From Rhytidiadelphus loreus (Eukaryota > Streptophyta > Bryopsida > Hypnales > Hylocomiaceae), in the NCBI GenBank assembly GCA_947034895.1, contig OX344763.1:53133025-53197024 (forward strand): 64,000 nucleotides of DNA, written 5' to 3'. The notes under the pieces are model-generated. The model saw nothing but the letters and a program-made list of their open reading frames with translations, was not told the DNA's origin and ran no database searches. Numbering within the stretch: position 1 is the stretch's first letter; the number at the start of each line of letters is the position of its first letter. Made by a program: the position numbers and the translations under genes. This document shows, piece by piece, positions 12,946 through 27,735 of the stretch.

Positions 12946-15900
12946 GCAAGGTTCGTGCATCAATTTCTAATTTAATGTTCAAGGACATTCAATGTGACCA
13001 CCAAATGAATATTTCTTTGGATACTTGGATTAAAGAAGAATTGCTACTTGCACCTCATGTTTGCACATTCTTTTTCAATTGAAATTCATGAGTTCCAATT
13101 TTCTATGACATGAAAATACAGCGCAAGGTTCGTGCATCAATTTCTAATTTAACGTTCAAGGACATTCAATGTGACCACCGAATGAATATTTCTTTGGATA
13201 CTTGGATTTAAGAAGAATTGCTACTTGCACCTCATGTTTGCACATTCTTTTTCAATTGAAATTCATGAGTTCCAATTTTCTATGACATGAAAATACAGCG
13301 CAAGGTTCGTGCATCAATTTCTAATTTAACGTTCAAGGACATTCAATGTGACCACCAAATAAATATTTCTTTCAAAATTTGGATTTAAGAAGAATTGCAA
13401 CTTGCACCACATGTTTGCACATTCTTTTTCAATTGAAATTCATGAGTTCCAATTTTCTATGACATGAAAATACAGCGCAAGGTTCGTGCATCAATTTCTA
13501 ATTTAACGTGCAAGGACATTCAATGTTACCACCAAATGAATATTTCTTTGGATACTTGGATTTAAGAAGAATAGCAACTTGCACCACATGTTTGCACATT
13601 CTTTTTCAATTGAAATTCATGAGTTCCAATTTTCTATGACATGAAAATACAGCGCAAGGTTCGTGCATCAATTTCTAATTTAACGTTCGAGGACATTCAA
13701 TGTGACCACCAAATGAATATTTCTTTGGATACTTGGATTTAAGAAGAATTGCTACTTGCACCTCATGTTTGCACATTCTTTTTCAATTGAAATTCATGAG
13801 TTCCAATTTTCTATGACATGAAAATACAGCGCAAGGTTCGTGCATCAATTTCTAATTTAACGTGCAAGGACATTCAATGTTACCACCAAATGAATATTTC
13901 TTTGGATACTTGGATTTAAGAAGAATTGCAACTTGCACCACATGTTTGCACATTCTTTTTCAATTGAAATTCATGAGTTCCAATTTTCTATGACATGAAA
14001 ATACAGCGCAAGGTTCGTGCATCAATTTCTAATTTAACGTTCGAGGACATTCAATGTGACCACCAAATGAATATTTCTTTGGATACTTGGATTTAAGAAG
14101 AATTGCAACTTGCACCACATGTTTGCACATTCTTTTTCAATTGAAATTCATGAGTTCCAATTTTCTATGACATGAAAATACAGCGCAAGGTTCGTGCATC
14201 AATTTCTAATTTAACGTGCAAGGACATTCAATGTTACCACCAAATGAATATTTCTTTGGATACTTGGATTTAAGAAGAATTGCAACTTGCACCACATGTT
14301 TGCACATTCTTTTTCAATTGAAATTCATGAGTTCCAATTTTCTATGACATGAAAATACAGCGCAAGGTTCGTGCATCAATTTCTAATTTACTGTTCAAGG
14401 ACATTCAATGTGACCACCAAATGAATATTTCTTTGGATACTTGGATTTAAGAAGAATTGCTACTTGCACCTCATGTTTGCACATTCTTTTTCAATTGAAA
14501 TTCATGAGTTCCAATTTTCTATGACATGAAAATACAGCGCAAGGTTCGTGCATCAATTTCTAATTTAACGTTCAAGGACATTCAATGTGACCACCAAATG
14601 AATATTTCTTTGGATACTTGGATTTAAGAAGAATTGCTACTTGCACCTCATGTTTGCACATTCTTTTTCAATTGAAATTCATGAGTTCCAATTTTCTATG
14701 ACATGAAAATACAGCGCAAGGTTCGTGCATCAATTTCTAATTTAACGTTCAAGGACATTCAATGTGACCACCAAATAAATATTTCTTTCAAAATTTGGAT
14801 TTAAGAAGAATTGCAACTTGCACCACATGTTTGCACATTCCTCTGCACTTGAATTTCATGAGTTCCAATTTTCTATGACATGAAAATACAGCGCAAGGTT
14901 CGTGCATCAATTTCTAATTTAACGTGCAAGGACATTCAATGTTACCACCAAATGAATATTTCTTTGGATACTTGGATTTAAGAAGAATTGCAACTTGCAC
15001 CACATGTTTGCACATTCTTTTTCAATTGAAATTCATGAGTTCCAATTTTCTATGACATGAAAATACAGCGCAAGGTTCGTGCATCAATTTCTAATTTAAT
15101 GTTCAAGGACATTCAATGTGACCACCAAATGAATATTTCTTTGGATACTTGGATTTAAGAAGAATTGCTACTTGCACCTCATGTTTGCACATTCTTTTTC
15201 AATTGAAATTCATGAGTTCCAATTTTCTATGACATGAAAATAGAGGCCAAGGTTCGTGCATCAATTTCTAATTTAACGTTCAAAGACATTCATTGTTACC
15301 ACCAAATGAATAATTTTTTGGATATTTGGATTTAAGAAGAATTGCAACTTGCACCACATGTTTACACATTCTTTTTCACTTGAATTTCATGAGTTCCAAT
15401 TTTCTATGACATGAAAATAGAGGGCAAGGTTCGTGCATCAATTTCTAATTTAACGTTCAAGGACATTCAATGTGACCACCAAATGAATATTTCTTTGGAT
15501 ACTTCGATTTAAGAAGAATTGCAACTTGCACCACATGTTTGCACATTCTTCTTCACTTGAATTTCATGAGTTCCAATTTTCTATGACATGAAAATACAGC
15601 GCAAGGTTCGTGCATCAATTTCTAATTTAACGTTCAAGGACATTCAATGTGACCACCAAAAAAATATTTCCTTGGATACTTGGATTTAAGAAGAATTGCA
15701 ACTTGCACCACATGTTTGCACATTCTTCTTCACTTGAATTTCTTGAGTTCCAATTTTCTATGACATGAAAATACAGCGCAAGGTTCGTGCATCAATTTCT
15801 AATTTAACGTTCAAGGACATTCAATGTTACCACCAAATGAATATTTCTTTGGATACTTGGATTTAAGAAGAATTGCAACTTGCACCACATGTTTGCACAT

Positions 15901-16358
15901 TCTTTTTCAATTGAAATTCATGAGTTCCAATTTTCTATGACATGAAAATACAGCGCAAGGTTCGTGCATCAATTTCTAATGTAACATTCAAGGACATTCA
16001 ATGTGACCACCAAATGAATATTTCTTTCGATATTTGGATTTAAGAAGAATTGCTACTTGCACCTCATGTTTGCACATTCTTTTTCAATTGAATTTCATGA
16101 GTTCCAATTTTCTATGACATGAAAATAGAGGGCAAGGTTCGTGCATCAATTTCTAATTTAACGTTCAAAGACATTCATTGTTACCACCAAATGAATAATT
16201 CTTTGCATACTTGGATTTAAGAAGAATTGCAACTTGCACCACATGTTTTCACATTCTTCTTCACTTGAATTTCATGAGTTCCAATTTTCTATGACATGAA
16301 AATACAGCGCAAGGTTCGTGCATCAATTTCTAATTTAACGTTCAAGGACATTCAATGT
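12946..16358. repeat. Large duplicated block B1 (copy 1; copy 2 at ~19,496-23,262)
   Basis: A ~3.4-kb block matches ~19,496-23,262 at offset 6,550 bp (37 monomers plus 1 bp), changing to 6,904 bp after about 14.6 kb. Shared rare markers are 'accaccgaatg' (13,174 and 19,724), 'tttcaaaatttgg' (13,370 and 19,920), 'cattcctctgcac' (14,837 and 21,741), 'tagaggccaagg' (15,241 and 22,145), 'ccaaaaaaatatttcc' (15,657 and 22,561) and 'taatgtaacattc' (15,978 and 22,882). Only scattered substitutions were noticed. Confidence 0.85.
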
Positions 16359-18918
16359 TACCACCAAATGAATATTTCTTTGGATACTTGGATTTAAGAA
16401 GAATTGCAACTTGCACCACATGTTTGCACATTCTTTTTCACTTGAATTTTGATGAGTTCCAGTTTTCTAAGACATGAAAATACAGCGCAAGGTTCGTGCA
16501 TCAATTTCTAATTCAACGTCCAACGTCATTCAATGTAACCACCAAATGAATATTTCTTTGGATATTTGGATTTAAGAAGTATTGCAACTTGCACCACATG
16601 TTTGTACATTCTTTTTCACTTGAATTTCATAAGTTCCAATTTTCTAAAACATGAAAATACAGCGCAAGGTTCGTGCATGAATTTCTAATTTAACGTTCAA
16701 GGTCATTCAATGTTACCACCAAATGAATGATTTTTTCGATATTTGGATTTAAGAAGAATTGCAACTTGCACCACATGTTTGCACATTCTTTTTCACTTGA
16801 ATTTCATGAGTTCCAATTTTCTATGACATGAAAATACAGCGCAAGGTTCGTGCATCAATTTCTAATTTAACGTTCAAGGACATTCAATGTGACCACCAAA
16901 TGAATATTTCTTTGGATACTTGGATTTAAGAAGAATTGCAACTTGCACCACATGTTTGCACATTCTTCTTCACTTGAATTTCATGAGTTCCAATTTTCTA
17001 TGACATGAAAATACAGCGCAAGGTTCGTGCATCAATTTCTAATTTAACGTTCAAGGACATTCAATGTTACCACCAAATGAATATTTCTTTGGATACTTGG
17101 ATTTAAGAAGAATTGCAACTTGCACCACATGTTTGCACATTCTTTTTCAATTGAAATTCATGAGTTCCAATTTTCTATGACATGAAAATACAGCGCAAGG
17201 TTCGTGCATCAATTTCTAATTTAACATTCAAGGACATTCAATGTGACCACCAAATGAATATTTCTTTGGATACTTGGATTTAAGAAGAATTGCAACTTGC
17301 ACCTCATGTTTGCACATTCTTTTTCAATTGAATTTCATGAGTTCCAATTTTCTATGACATGAAAATAGAGGGCAAGGTTCGTGCATCAATTTCTAATTTA
17401 ACGTTCAAAGACATTCATTGTTACCACCAAATGGATAATTCTTTGCATACTTGGATTTAAGAAGAATTGCAACTTGCACCACATGTTTGCACATTCTTCT
17501 TCACTTGAATTTCATGATTTCCAATTTTCTATGACATGAAAATACAGCGCAAGGTTCGTGCATCAATTTCTAATTTAACGTTCAAGGACATTCAATGTGA
17601 CCACCAAATGAATATTTCTTTGGATACTTGGATTTAAGAAGAATTGCAACTTGCACCACATGTTTGCACATTCTTCTTCACTTGAATTTCATGAGTTCCA
17701 ATTTTCTATGACATGAAAATACAGCGCAAGGTTCGTGCATCAATTTCTAATTTAACGTTCAAGGACATTCAATGTGACCACCAAATGAATATTTCTTTGG
17801 ATACTTGGATTTAAGAAGAATTGCTACTTGCACCTCATGTTTGCACATTCTTTTTCAATTGAATTTCATGAGTTCCAATTTTCTATGACATGAAAATAGA
17901 GGGCAAGGTTCGTGCATCAATTTCTAATTTAACGTTCAAAGACATTCATTGTTACCAGCAAATGAATAATTTTTTGGATATTTGGATTTAAGAAGAATTG
18001 CAACTTGCACCACATGTTTGCACATTCTTTTTCACTTGAATTTCAGGAGTTCCAATTTTCTATGACATGAAAATAGAGGGCAAGGTTCGTGCATCAATTT
18101 CTAATTTAACGTTCAAGGACATTCAATGTGACCACCAAATCAATATTTCTTTGGATACTTGGATTTAAGAAGAATTGCAACTTGCACCACATGTTTGCAC
18201 ATTCTTCTTCACTTGAAATTCATGAGTTCCAATTTTCTATGACATGAAAATACAGCGCAAGGTTCGTGCATCAATTTCTAATTTAACGTTCAAGGACATT
18301 CAATGTGACCACCAAATGAATATTTCTTTGGATACTTGGATTTAAGAAGAATTGCTACTTGCACCTCATGTTTGCACATTCTTTTTCAATTGAATTTCAT
18401 GAGTTCCAATTTTCTATGACATGAAAATAGAGGGCAAGGTTCGTGCATCAATTTCTAATTTAACGTTCAAAGACATTCATTGTTACCAGCAAATGAATAA
18501 TTTTTTGGATATTTGGATTTAAGAAGAATTGCAACTTGCACCACATGTTTACACATTCTTTTTCACTTGAATTTCAGGAGTTTCAATTTTCTATGACATG
18601 AAAATACAGCGCAAGGTTCGTGCATCAATTTCTAATTTAACGTTCAAGGACATTCAATGTGACCACCAAATGAATATTTCTTTGGATACTTGGATTTAAG
18701 AAGAATTGCTACTTGCACCTCATGTTTGCACATTCTTTCTCAATTGAAATTCATGAGTTCCAATTTTCTATGACATGAAAATACAGCGCAAGGTTCGTGC
18801 ATCAATTTCTAATTTAACGTTCGAGGACATTCAATGTGACCACCAAATGAATATTTCTTTGGATACTTGGATTTAAGAAGAATTGCAACTTGCACCACAT
18901 GTTTGCACATTCTTTTTC
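16307..18918. repeat. Large duplicated block B2 (copy 1; copy 2 at ~27,282-29,716)
   Basis: Matches ~27,282-29,716, first at offset 10,975 bp (62 monomers plus 1) and, after about 17 kb, at 10,798 bp (61 monomers plus 1). Copy 1 therefore has one extra monomer. Shared markers are the 178-bp 'gaattttgatgag' monomer (16,444 and 27,419), 'gaagtattgc' (16,576 and 27,551), 'aaatggataattc', 'ttcatgatttcc', 'ttaccagcaaatg', 'tttcaggagtttcaat' and 'cattctttctcaattg'. Confidence 0.8.
16441..16760. repeat. Zone-C-like monomer module embedded in zone B
   Basis: Two to three monomers with 'gaattttgatgag' (+1 bp), 'attcaacgtccaacgtc', 'aatgtaaccacc', 'catgtttgtacattc', 'tttcataagttcc', 'tctaaaacatg', 'gcatgaatttc' and 'gaatgattttttcg'. 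These are characteristic of zone C (for example 37,330-37,640), not of the neighbouring zone-B monomers. The same module occurs at about 27,416-27,735 and 30,957-31,276. Transfer between zones by conversion or by insertion of a small segment is my inference. Confidence 0.75.
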
Positions 18919-19495
18919 ACTTGAATTTCATGAGTTCCAATTTTCTATGACATGAAAATACAGCGCAAAGTTCGTGCATCAATTTCTAATTTAACGTGCA
19001 AGGACATTCAATGTCACCACCAAATGAATATTTCTTTGGATACTTGGATTTAAGAAGAATTGCAACTTGCACCACATGTTTGCACATTCTTTTTCAATTG
19101 AAATTCATGAGTTCCAATTTTCTATGACATGAAAATACAGCGCAAGGTTCGTGCATCAATTTCTAATTTAATGTTCAAGGACATTCAATGTGACCACCAA
19201 ATGAATATTTCTTTGGATACTTGGATTTAAGAAGAATTGCTACTTGCACCTCATGTTTGCACATTCTTTTTCAATTGAAATTCATGAGTTCCAATTTTCT
19301 ATGACATGAAAATACAGCGCAAGGTTCGTGCATCAATTTCTAATTTAACGTTCAAGGACATTCAATGTGACCACCAAATGAATATTTCTTTGGATACTTG
19401 GATTTAAGAAGAATTGCTACTTGCACCTCATGTTTGCACATTCTTTTTCAATTGAAATTCATGAGTTCCAATTTTCTATGACATGAAAATACAGC

Positions 19496-22400
19496 GCAAG
19501 GTTCGTGCATCAATTTCTAATTTAATGTTCAAGGACATTCAATGTGACCACCAAATGAATATTTCTTTGGATACTTGGATTTAAGAAGAATTGCTACTTG
19601 CACCTCATGTTTGCACATTCTTTTTCAATTGAAATTCATGAGTTCCAATTTTCTATGACATGAAAATACAGCGCAAGGTTCGTGCATCAATTTCTAATTT
19701 AACGTTCAAGGACATTCAATGTGACCACCGAATGAATATTTCTTTGGATACTTGGATTTAAGAAGAATTGCTACTTGCACCTCATGTTTGCACATTCTTT
19801 TTCAATTGAAATTCATGAGTTCCAATTTTCTATGACATGAAAATACAGCGCAAGGTTCGTGCATCAATTTCTAATTTAACGTTCAAGGACATTCAATGTG
19901 ACCACCAAATAAATATTTCTTTCAAAATTTGGATTTAAGAAGAATTGCAACTTGCACCACATGTTTGCACATTCTTTTTCAATTGAAATTCATGAGTTCC
20001 AATTTTCTATGACATGAAAATACAGCGCAAGGTTCGTGCATCAATTTCTAATTTAACGTGCAAGGACATTCAATGTTACCACCAAATGAATATTTCTTTG
20101 GATACTTGGATTTAAGAAGAATTGCAACTTGCACCACATGTTTGCACATTCTTTTTCAATTGAAATTCATGAGTTCCAATTTTCTATGACATGAAAATAC
20201 AGCGCAAGGTTCGTGCATCAATTTCTAATTTAACGTTCGAGGACATTCAATGTGACCACCAAATGAATATTTCTTTGGATACTTGGATTTAAGAAGAATT
20301 GCTACTTGCACCTCATGTTTGCACATTCTTTTTCAATTGAAATTCATGAGTTCCAATTTTCTATGACATGAAAATACAGCGCAAGGTTCGTGCATCAATT
20401 TCTAATTTAACGTGCAAGGACATTCAATGTTACCACCAAATGAATATTTCTTTGGATACTTGGATTTAAGAAGAATTGCAACTTGCACCACATGTTTGCA
20501 CATTCTTTTTCAATTGAAATTCATGAGTTCCAATTTTCTATGACATGAAAATACAGCGCAAGGTTCGTGCATCAATTTCTAATTTAACGTTCGAGGACAT
20601 TCAATGTGACCACCAAATGAATATTTCTTTGGATACTTGGATTTAAGAAGAATTGCAACTTGCACCACATGTTTGCACATTCTTTTTCAATTGAAATTCA
20701 TGAGTTCCAATTTTCTATGACATGAAAATACAGCGCAAGGTTCGTGCATCAATTTCTAATTTAACGTGCAAGGACATTCAATGTTACCACCAAATGAATA
20801 TTTCTTTGGATACTTGGATTTAAGAAGAATTGCAACTTGCACCACATGTTTGCACATTCTTTTTCAATTGAAATTCATGAGTTCCAATTTTCTATGACAT
20901 GAAAATACAGCGCAAGGTTCGTGCATCAATTTCTAATTTACTGTTCAAGGACATTCAATGTGACCACCAAATGAATATTTCTTTGGATACTTGGATTTAA
21001 GAAGAATTGCTACTTGCACCACATGTTTGCACATTCTTTTTCAATTGAAATTCATGAGTTCCAATTTTCTATGACATGAAAATACAGCGCAAGGTTCGTG
21101 CATCAATTTCTAATTTAACGTTCAAGGACATTCAATGTGACCACCAAATGAATATTTCTTTGGATACTTGGATTTAAGAAGAATTGCAACTTGCACCACA
21201 TGTTTGCACATTCTTTTTCAATTGAAATTCATGAGTTCCAATTTTCTATGACATGAAAATACAGCGCAAGGTTCGTGCATCAATTTCTAATTTACTGTTC
21301 AAGGACATTCAATGTGACCACCAAATGAATATTTCTTTGGATACTTGGATTTAAGAAGAATTGCTACTTGCACCTCATGTTTGCACATTCTTTTTCAATT
21401 GAAATTCATGAGTTCCAATTTTCTATGACATGAAAATACAGCGCAAGGTTCGTGCATCAATTTCTAATTTAACGTTCAAGGACATTCAATGTGACCACCA
21501 AATGAATATTTCTTTGGATACTTGGATTTAAGAAGAATTGCTACTTGCACCTCATGTTTGCACATTCTTTTTCAATTGAAATTCATGAGTTCCAATTTTC
21601 TATGACATGAAAATACAGCGCAAGGTTCGTGCATCAATTTCTAATTTAACGTTCAAGGACATTCAATGTGACCACCAAATAAATATTTCTTTCAAAATTT
21701 GGATTTAAGAAGAATTGCAACTTGCACCACATGTTTGCACATTCCTCTGCACTTGAATTTCATGAGTTCCAATTTTCTATGACATGAAAATACAGCGCAA
21801 GGTTCGTGCATCAATTTCTAATTTAACGTGCAAGGACATTCAATGTTACCACCAAATGAATATTTCTTTGGATACTTGGATTTAAGAAGAATTGCAACTT
21901 GCACCACATGTTTGCACATTCTTTTTCAATTGAAATTCATGAGTTCCAATTTTCTATGACATGAAAATACAGCGCAAGGTTCGTGCATCAATTTCTAATT
22001 TAATGTTCAAGGACATTCAATGTGACCACCAAATGAATATTTCTTTGGATACTTGGATTTAAGAAGAATTGCTACTTGCACCTCATGTTTGCACATTCTT
22101 TTTCAATTGAAATTCATGAGTTCCAATTTTCTATGACATGAAAATAGAGGCCAAGGTTCGTGCATCAATTTCTAATTTAACGTTCAAAGACATTCATTGT
22201 TACCACCAAATGAATAATTTTTCGGATATTTGGATTTAAGAAGAATTGCAACTTGCACCACATGTTTACACATTCTTTTTCACTTGAATTTCATGAGTTC
22301 CAATTTTCTATGACATGAAAATAGAGGGCAAGGTTCGTGCATCAATTTCTAATTTAACGTTCAAGGACATTCAATGTGACCACCAAATGAATATTTCTTT

Positions 22401-23262
22401 GGATACTTGGATTTAAGAAGAATTGCTACTTGCACCTCATGTTTGCACATTCTTTTTCAATTGAAATTCATGAGTTCCAATTTTCTATGACATGAAAATA
22501 CAGCGCATGGTTCGTGCATCAATTTCTAATTTAACGTTCAAGGACATTCAATGTGACCACCAAAAAAATATTTCCTTGGATACTTGGATTTAAGAAGAAT
22601 TGCAACTTGCACCACATGTTTGCACATTCTTCTTCACTTGAATTTCATGAGTTCCAATTTTCTATGACATGAAAATACAGCGCAAGGTTCGTGCATCAAT
22701 TTCTAATTTAACGTTCAAGGACATTCAATGTTACCACCAAATGAATATTTCTTTGGATACTTGGATTTAAGAAGAATTGCAACTTGCACCACATGTTTGC
22801 ACATTCTTTTTCAATTGAAATTCATGAGTTCCAATTTTCTATGACATGAAAATACAGCGCAAGGTTCGTGCATCAATTTCTAATGTAACATTCAAGGACA
22901 TTCAATGTGACCACCAAATGAATATTTCTTTCGATATTTGGATTTAAGAAGAATTGCTACTTGCACCTCATGTTTGCACATTCTTTTTCAATTGAATTTC
23001 ATGAGTTCCAATTTTCTATGACATGAAAATAGAGGGCAAGGTTCGTGCATCAATTTCTAATTTAACGTTCAAAGACATTCATTGTTACCACCAAATGAAT
23101 AATTCTTTGCATACTTGGATTTAAGAAGAATTGCAACTTGCACCACATGTTTGCACATTCTTCTTCACTTGAATTTCATGAGTTCCAATTTTCTATGACA
23201 TGAAAATACAGCGCAAGGTTCGTGCATCAATTTCTAATTTAACGTTCAAGGACATTCAATGT
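19496..23262. repeat. Large duplicated block B1 (copy 2, two monomers longer)
   Basis: Second copy of the 12,946-16,358 block. It contains an additional 354 bp (two monomers): the 'tttactgttcaagg' monomer, single in copy 1 (near 14,388), appears twice here (near 20,938 and 21,292). So two monomers were gained in this copy, or lost from the other, after the block duplication. Confidence 0.85.
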
Positions 23263-26200
23263 GACCACCAAATGAATATTTCTTTGGATACTTGGATTTA
23301 AGAAGAATTGCAACTTGCACCACATGTTTGCACATTCTTCTTTACTTGAATTTCATGAGTTCCAATTTTCTATGACATGAAAATACAGCGCAAGGTTCGT
23401 GCATCAATTTCTAATTTAACGTTCAAGGACATTCAATGTGACCACCAAATGAATATTTCCTTGGATACTTGGATTTAAGAAGAATTGCAACTTGCACCAC
23501 ATGTTTGCACATTCTTCTTCACTTGAATTTCATGAGTTCCAATTTTCTATGACATGAAAATACAGCGCAAGGTTCGTGCATCAATTTCTAATTTAACGTT
23601 CAAGGACATTCAATGTGACCACCAAATGAATATTTCTTTGGATACTTGGATTTAAGAAGAATTGCAACTTGCACCACATGTTTGCACATTCTTCTTCACT
23701 TGAATTTCATGAGTTCCAATTTTCTATGACATGAAAATACAGCGCAAGGTTCGTGCATCAATTTCTAATTTAACGTTCAAGGACATTCAATGTTACCACC
23801 AAATGAATATTTCTTTGGATACTTGGATTTAAGAAGAATTGCAACTTGCACCACATGTTTGCACATTCTTTTTCAATTGAAATTCATGAGTTCCAATTTT
23901 CTATGACATGAAAATACAGCGCAAGGTTCGTGCATCAATTTCTAATTTAACATTCAAGGATATTCAATGTGACCACCAAATGAATATTTCTTTGGATACT
24001 TGGATTTAAGAAGAATTGCTACTTGCACCTCATGTTTGCACATTCTTTTTCAATTGAATTTCATGAGTTCCAATTTTCTATGACATGAAAATAGAGGGCA
24101 AGGTTCGTGCATCAATTTCTAATTTAACGTTCAAAGACATTCATTGTTACCAGCAAATGAATAATTTTTTGGATATTTGGATTTAAGAAGAATTGCAACT
24201 TGCACCAGATGTTTACACATTCTTTTTCACTTGAATTTCAAGAGTTCCAATTTTCTATGACATGAAAATACAGCGCAAGGTTCGTGCATCAATTTCTAAT
24301 TTAACGTTCAAGGACATTCAATGTGACCACCAAATTAATATTTCTTTGGATACTTGGATTTAAGAAGAATTGCAACTTGCACCACATGTTTGCACATTCT
24401 TCTTCACTTGAAATTCATGAGTTCCAATTTTCTATGACATGAAAATACAGCGCAAGGTTCGTGCATCAATTTCTAATTTAACGTTCAAGGACATTCAATG
24501 TGACCACCAAATGAATATTTCTTTGGATACTTGGATTTAAGAAGAATTGCAACTTGCACCACATGTTTGCACATTCTTCTTCACTTGAATTTCATGAGTT
24601 CCAATTTTCTATGACATGAAAATAGAGGGCAAGGTTCGTGCATCAATTTCTAATTTAACGTTCAAAGACATTCATTGTTACCACCAAATGAATAATTCTT
24701 TGCATACTTGGATTTAAGAAGAATTGCAACTTGCACCACATGTTTGCACATTCTTCTTCACTTGAATTTCATGAGTTCCAATTTTCTATGACATGAAAAT
24801 AGAGGGCAAGGTTCGTGCATCAATTTCTAATATAACATTCAAGGACATTCAATGTGACCACCAAATGAATATTTCTTTCGATATTTGGATTTAAGAAGAA
24901 TTGCTACTTGCACCTCATGTTTGCACATTCTTTTTCAATTGAATTTCATGAGTTCCAATTTTCTATGACATGAAAATAGAGGGCAAGGTTCGTGCATCAA
25001 TTTCTAATTTAACGTTCAAAGACATTCATTGTTACCACCAAATGAATAATTCTTTGCATACTTGGATTTAAGAAGAATTGCAACTTGCACCACATGTTTG
25101 CACATTCTTCTTCACTTGAATTTCATGATTTCCAATTTTCTATGACATGAAAATACAGCGCAAGGTTCGTGCATCAATTTCTAATATAACATTCAAGGAC
25201 ATTCAATGTGACCACCAAATGAATATTTCTTTGGATACTTGGATTTAAGAAGAATTGCTACTTGCACCTCATGTTTGCACATTCTTTTTCAATTGAATTT
25301 CATGAGTTCCAATTTTCTATGACATGAAAATACAGCGCAAGGTTCGTGCATCAATTTCTAATTTACTGTTCAAGGACATTCAATGTGACCACCAAATGAA
25401 TATTTCTTTGGATACTTGGATTTAAGAAGAATTGCAACTTGCACCACATGTTTGCACATTCTTCTTCACTTGAATTTCATGAGTTCCAATTTTCTATGAC
25501 ATGAATATACAGCGCAAGGTTCGTGCATCAATTTCTAATTTAACGTTCAAGGACATTCAATGTTACCACCAAATGAATATTTCTTTGGATACTTGGATTT
25601 AAGAAGAATTGCAACTTGCACCACATGTTTGCACATTCTTTTTCAATTGAAATTCATGAGTTCCAATTTTCTATGACATGAAAATACAGCGCAAGGTTCG
25701 TGCATCAATTTCTAATTTAACATTCAAGGACATTCAATGTGACCACCAAATGAATATTTCTTTGGATACTTGGATTTAAGAAGAATTGCAACTTGCACCT
25801 CATGTTTGCACATTCTTTTTCAATTGAATTTCATGAGTTCCAATTTTCTATGACATGAAAATAGAGGGCAAGGTTCGTGCATCAATTTCTAATTTAACGT
25901 TCAAAGACATTCATTGTCACCACCAAATGGATAATTCTTTGCATACTTGGATTTAAGAAGAATTGCAACTTGCACCACATGTTTGCACATTCTTCTTCAC
26001 TTGAATTTCATGAGTTCCAATTTTCTATGACATGAAAATACAGCGCAAGGTTCGTGCATCAATTTCTAATTTAACGTTCAAGGACATTCAATGTCACCAC
26101 CAAATGAATATTTCTTTGGATACTTGGATTTAAGAAGAATTGCTACTTGCACCTCATGTTTGCACATTCTTTTTCAATTGAATTTCATGAGTTCCAATTT

Positions 26201-26929
26201 TCTATGACATGAAAATAGAGGGCAAGGTTCGTGCATCAATTTCTAATTTAACGTTCAAGGACATTCAATGTGACCACCAAATTAATATTTCTTTCAAAAT
26301 TTGGATTTAAGAAGAATTGCTACTTGCACCTCATGTTTGCACATTCTTTTTCAATTGAAATTCATGAGTTCCAATTTTCTATGACATGAAAATACAGCGC
26401 AAGGTTCGTGCATCAATTTCTAATTTAACGTTCAAGGACATTCAATGTGACCACCAAATGAATATTTCTTTGGATACTTGGATTTAAGAAGAATTGCTAC
26501 TTGCACCTCATGTTTGCACATTCTTTTTCAATTGAAATTCATGAGTTCCAATTTTCTATGACATGAAAATACAGCGCAAGGTTCGTGCATCAATTTCTAA
26601 TTTAACGTTCAAGGACATTCAATGTCACCACCAAATGAATATTTCTTTGGATACTTGGATTTAAGAAGAATTGCAACTTGCACCACATGTTTGCACATTC
26701 TTTTTCAATTGAAATTCATGAGTTCCAATTTTCTATGACATGAAAATACAGCGCAAGGTTCGTGCATCAATTTCTAATTTAACGTTCAAGGACATTCAAT
26801 GTGACCACCAAATCAATATTTCTTTGGATACTTGGATTTAAGAAGAATTGCTACTTGCACCTCATGTTTGCACATTCTTTTTCAATTGAATTTCATGAGT
26901 TCCAATTTTCTATGACATGAAAATACAGC

Positions 26930-27735
26930 GCAAGGTTCGTGCATCAATTTCTAATTTAACGTTCAAGGACATTCAATGTCACCACCAAATGAATATTTCT
27001 TTGGATACTTGGATTTAAGAAGAATTGCAACTTGCACCACATGTTTGCACATTCTTTTTCAATTGAATTTCATGAGTTCCAATTTTCTATGACATGAAAA
27101 TAGAGGGCAAGGTTCGTGCATCAATTTCTAATTTAACGTTCAAGGACATTCAATGTCACCACCAAATGAATATTTCTTTGGATACGTGGATTTAAGAAGA
27201 ATTGCAACTTGCACCACATGTTTGCACATTCTTTTTCAATTGAATTTCATGAGTTCCAATTTTCTATGACATGAAAATAGAGGGCAAGGTTCGTGCATCA
27301 ATTTCTAATTTAACGTTCAAGGACATTCAATGTTACCACCAAATGAATATTTCTTTGGATACTTGGATTTAAGAAGAATTGCAACTTGCACCACATGTTT
27401 GCACATTCTTTTTCACTTGAATTTTGATGAGTTCCAGTTTTCTAAGACATGAAAATACAGCGCAAGGTTCGTGCATCAATTTCTAATTCAACGTCCAACG
27501 TCATTCAATGTAACCACCAAATGAATATTTCTTTGGATATTTGGATTTAAGAAGTATTGCAACTTGCACCACATGTTTGTACATTCTTTTTCACTTGAAT
27601 TTCATAAGTTCCAATTTTCTAAAACATGAAAATACAGCGCAAGGTTCGTGCATGAATTTCTAATTTAACGTTCAAGGTCATTCAATGTTACCACCAAATG
27701 AATGATTTTTTCGATATTTGGATTTAAGAAGAATT
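26930..27735. repeat. Duplicated block B4 (copy 1; copy 2 at ~30,471-31,276)
   Basis: About 0.8 kb repeated at offset 3,541 bp (20 monomers plus 1). It runs from two or three 'agagggc'/'aatgtcacc' monomers into the 'gaattttgatgag', 'gaagtattgc' and 'gaatgattttttcg' monomers. With 16.4-16.8 kb this makes three copies of the latter group in zone B. Confidence 0.75.
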
